Shown: one piece after another, positions 7,144-7,928 of the stretch | Numbering within the stretch: position 1 is the first letter of the stretch | Layout of the letters: every line of letters begins with the position of its first letter | Source: Marinagarivorans sp. UBA5870 | GTDB lineage: Bacteria; Pseudomonadota; Gammaproteobacteria; Pseudomonadales; Cellvibrionaceae | NCBI GenBank assembly: GCA_002432555.1 | Contig: DJFO01000158.1 | Coordinates: 8,757-16,684 of the forward strand | Length of the DNA stretch: 7,928 nucleotides | Direction: 5' to 3' | Translations under genes and position numbers: made by a program | Notes under the pieces: generated by a model | Told to the model about the DNA's origin: nothing | Database searches by the model: none | What the model saw: only the letters and a program-made list of their open reading frames with translations

Positions 7144-7164
7144 CAATTGGTAATTCATTAATTG
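7144..7164. repeat. AT-rich interrupted palindrome just before the autotransporter ribosome site
   Basis: CAAT and TAAT on the left (with an unpaired TGG between) mirror ATTA and ATTG on the right around a TC centre, giving 8 pairs. It ends 3 bases before the GAAGG ribosome site (7168-7172). It may be part of the promoter or a regulator site, or simply reflect the AT-rich start region. Confidence 0.3.
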
Positions 7165-7180
7165 ATCGAAGGCCACATTA

Positions 7181-7928
7181 ATGAAACAGGTAACCCAGTC
7201 TTTTTCGCTTTTTCTGCTCGCTGCCGCCATTGCAGACGTCCAAGCGGCGGCTATTCCGGAAGACGACCTCGCGCTCGCGGTCGTCGACAGCGGGTCGGTC
7301 GACATAGACGTATTGGCAAACGACTCCTCGGACAACCCCGAATCGGACACCTTGAGCATCGCAAGTTTTACCCAAGGTCAGGGCACGGTGGTTCTCAATG
7401 AAGACAACACCTTGAACTACACGCCGCCTGCGGGGTTCATCGGCGAGGACTTTTTTACTTATGAAGTTGTGGACGAAACGGGCTACGGCGGTTCCGCGAC
7501 AGTAATGGTCGACGTGGTCGCTGAAGGCCCGGCACTTGTGCCCTACGCGGCGAGCAACACTGCCCAGGCGGTCGCCGGCATGCTCGATGAATTCTGTTAC
7601 GGGGAAAACGGGGATCTTACGGAAGTTTACCGCGACGCGTGCAACAGCTTGGTTCCCTATACCTTCGCCCCAGAAATCCTCAACTTCAAACTGCGGGAGG
7701 TCGCGCCGGACGAGGCGCTGACCCAGCGCAGCCTGCTCCTGGAAAATTCTCGCAATAAAACCACGCGGCTTTACCGCAGCCTAACTCAGGCCAAGGGCGG
7801 CGGCGCCAGCGTCAGCATCAATGATACAGTCCTGCCCTTGGGCGCCGCCGCCGGCGACAATCTCGGTTCGCCTTGGACTTTCCTATCGTCCTTGCAATGG
7901 GAGGACTTCGACCAGGGCGAGACGAGCA
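7181..7928 (+). CDS. Autotransporter with N-terminal Ig/cadherin-like domain (5' part; cut by the window end)
   Basis: The frame stays open for 249 codons to the window end; the rest of the gene lies beyond. Residues 1 to about 22 form a signal peptide (SFSLFLLAAAIADVQA). Residues about 25-113 form one bacterial Ig/cadherin-like domain, recognised by VDIDVLANDS, GTVVLNEDNTLNYTPP and FIGEDFFTYEVVDE. A linker follows with a Cys pair, Cys139 and Cys154, and the segment LREVAPDEALTQ (171-182), typical of the region before the translocator in a family of type V autotransporters. From about residue 231, PWTFLSSLQWEDFDQGETS matches the first beta-strand pattern of such barrels. The barrel should sit in the outer membrane and present or release the N-terminal part. 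GAAGG (7168-7172) lies 8 bases before ATG. The passenger is very short and has no visible enzyme domain, so adhesion or a structural role is plausible. The autotransporter call rests on motif pattern because most of the barrel is missing. Confidence 0.8.
   Translation, partial: MKQVTQSFSLFLLAAAIADVQAAAIPEDDLALAVVDSGSVDIDVLANDSSDNPESDTLSIASFTQGQGTVVLNEDNTLNYTPPAGFIGEDFFTYEVVDETGYGGSATVMVDVVAEGPALVPYAASNTAQAVAGMLDEFCYGENGDLTEVYRDACNSLVPYTFAPEILNFKLREVAPDEALTQRSLLLENSRNKTTRLYRSLTQAKGGGASVSINDTVLPLGAAAGDNLGSPWTFLSSLQWEDFDQGETS

Larger units (their letters stand above)
6875..7180. other. Intergenic region upstream of the autotransporter, no gene seen
   Basis: This 306-base stretch follows the two-gene operon and precedes the autotransporter. 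It should hold a terminator and a promoter, but neither is clear. It contains a bulged stem-loop (6973-6994), a 6-bp inverted repeat GGGAAA/TTTCCC (7050-7055 and 7078-7083) and two inverted repeats nearer the next gene. The last 40 bases turn sharply AT-rich, as is usual before a start codon. TTGACC (7107-7112) could be a -35 box, but no good -10 box is suitably spaced. Confidence 0.5.

Noticed and set aside
6907..7359. Minus-strand open frame of 150 codons across the gap before the autotransporter
   Set aside because: It overlaps the start of the autotransporter, is rich in Arg, Ser and Ala with no recognisable motif, and has no supporting context.
7162..7401. Plus-strand open frame of 79 codons overlapping the autotransporter start
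   Set aside because: It is out of frame with the autotransporter, and its translation (RRPSGGYSGRRPRARGRR) looks like a frame shadow. The frame from 7181 gives a signal peptide and known domains.

Overview
The window looks like chromosomal DNA from a moderately GC-rich Gram-negative bacterium. The evidence is an outer-membrane lipoprotein signal, a Sec signal peptide on a small exported protein, and a type V autotransporter. A 14-blade propeller hybrid sensor kinase without a DNA-binding tail, next to a proline-rich lipoprotein protease, best suits a polysaccharide-degrading marine or soil gammaproteobacterium of the Cellvibrionales type. That placement is inferred from gene style, not from a marker gene.

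Layout. Positions 27-3866 (minus strand) hold one large gene for a membrane hybrid histidine kinase. It has a periplasmic double beta-propeller, a Y_Y_Y domain, one membrane helix, a kinase core and a C-terminal receiver. Positions 3867-4471 are a 605-base divergent intergenic region with no gene. It carries two pairs of short direct repeats and several inverted repeats, the strongest being a 16-bp interrupted hairpin at 4372-4409. Positions 4472-6223 and 6251-6874 (plus strand) form a two-gene operon: a surface or periplasmic lipoprotein with a zinc-protease HEFGH motif, then a 207-residue exported protein of unknown function. Positions 6875-7180 are a second gap, with an unconvincing stem-loop and two inverted repeats close to the next gene. 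Positions 7181-7928 (plus strand) hold the 5' part of an autotransporter gene that runs off the window end. It has a signal peptide, one Ig/cadherin-like domain, a Cys-pair linker and the first strand of a beta-barrel.

How they may work together. All four products are exported or span the envelope. The kinase is divergent from the protease operon across a repeat-rich intergenic region, so sensing of an extracellular or periplasmic ligand could control the operon, but no response regulator with a DNA-binding domain is in the window. The best candidate for an undescribed unit is the metalloprotease-like lipoprotein with its small exported partner. No mobile element, CRISPR array, tRNA or rRNA was seen.
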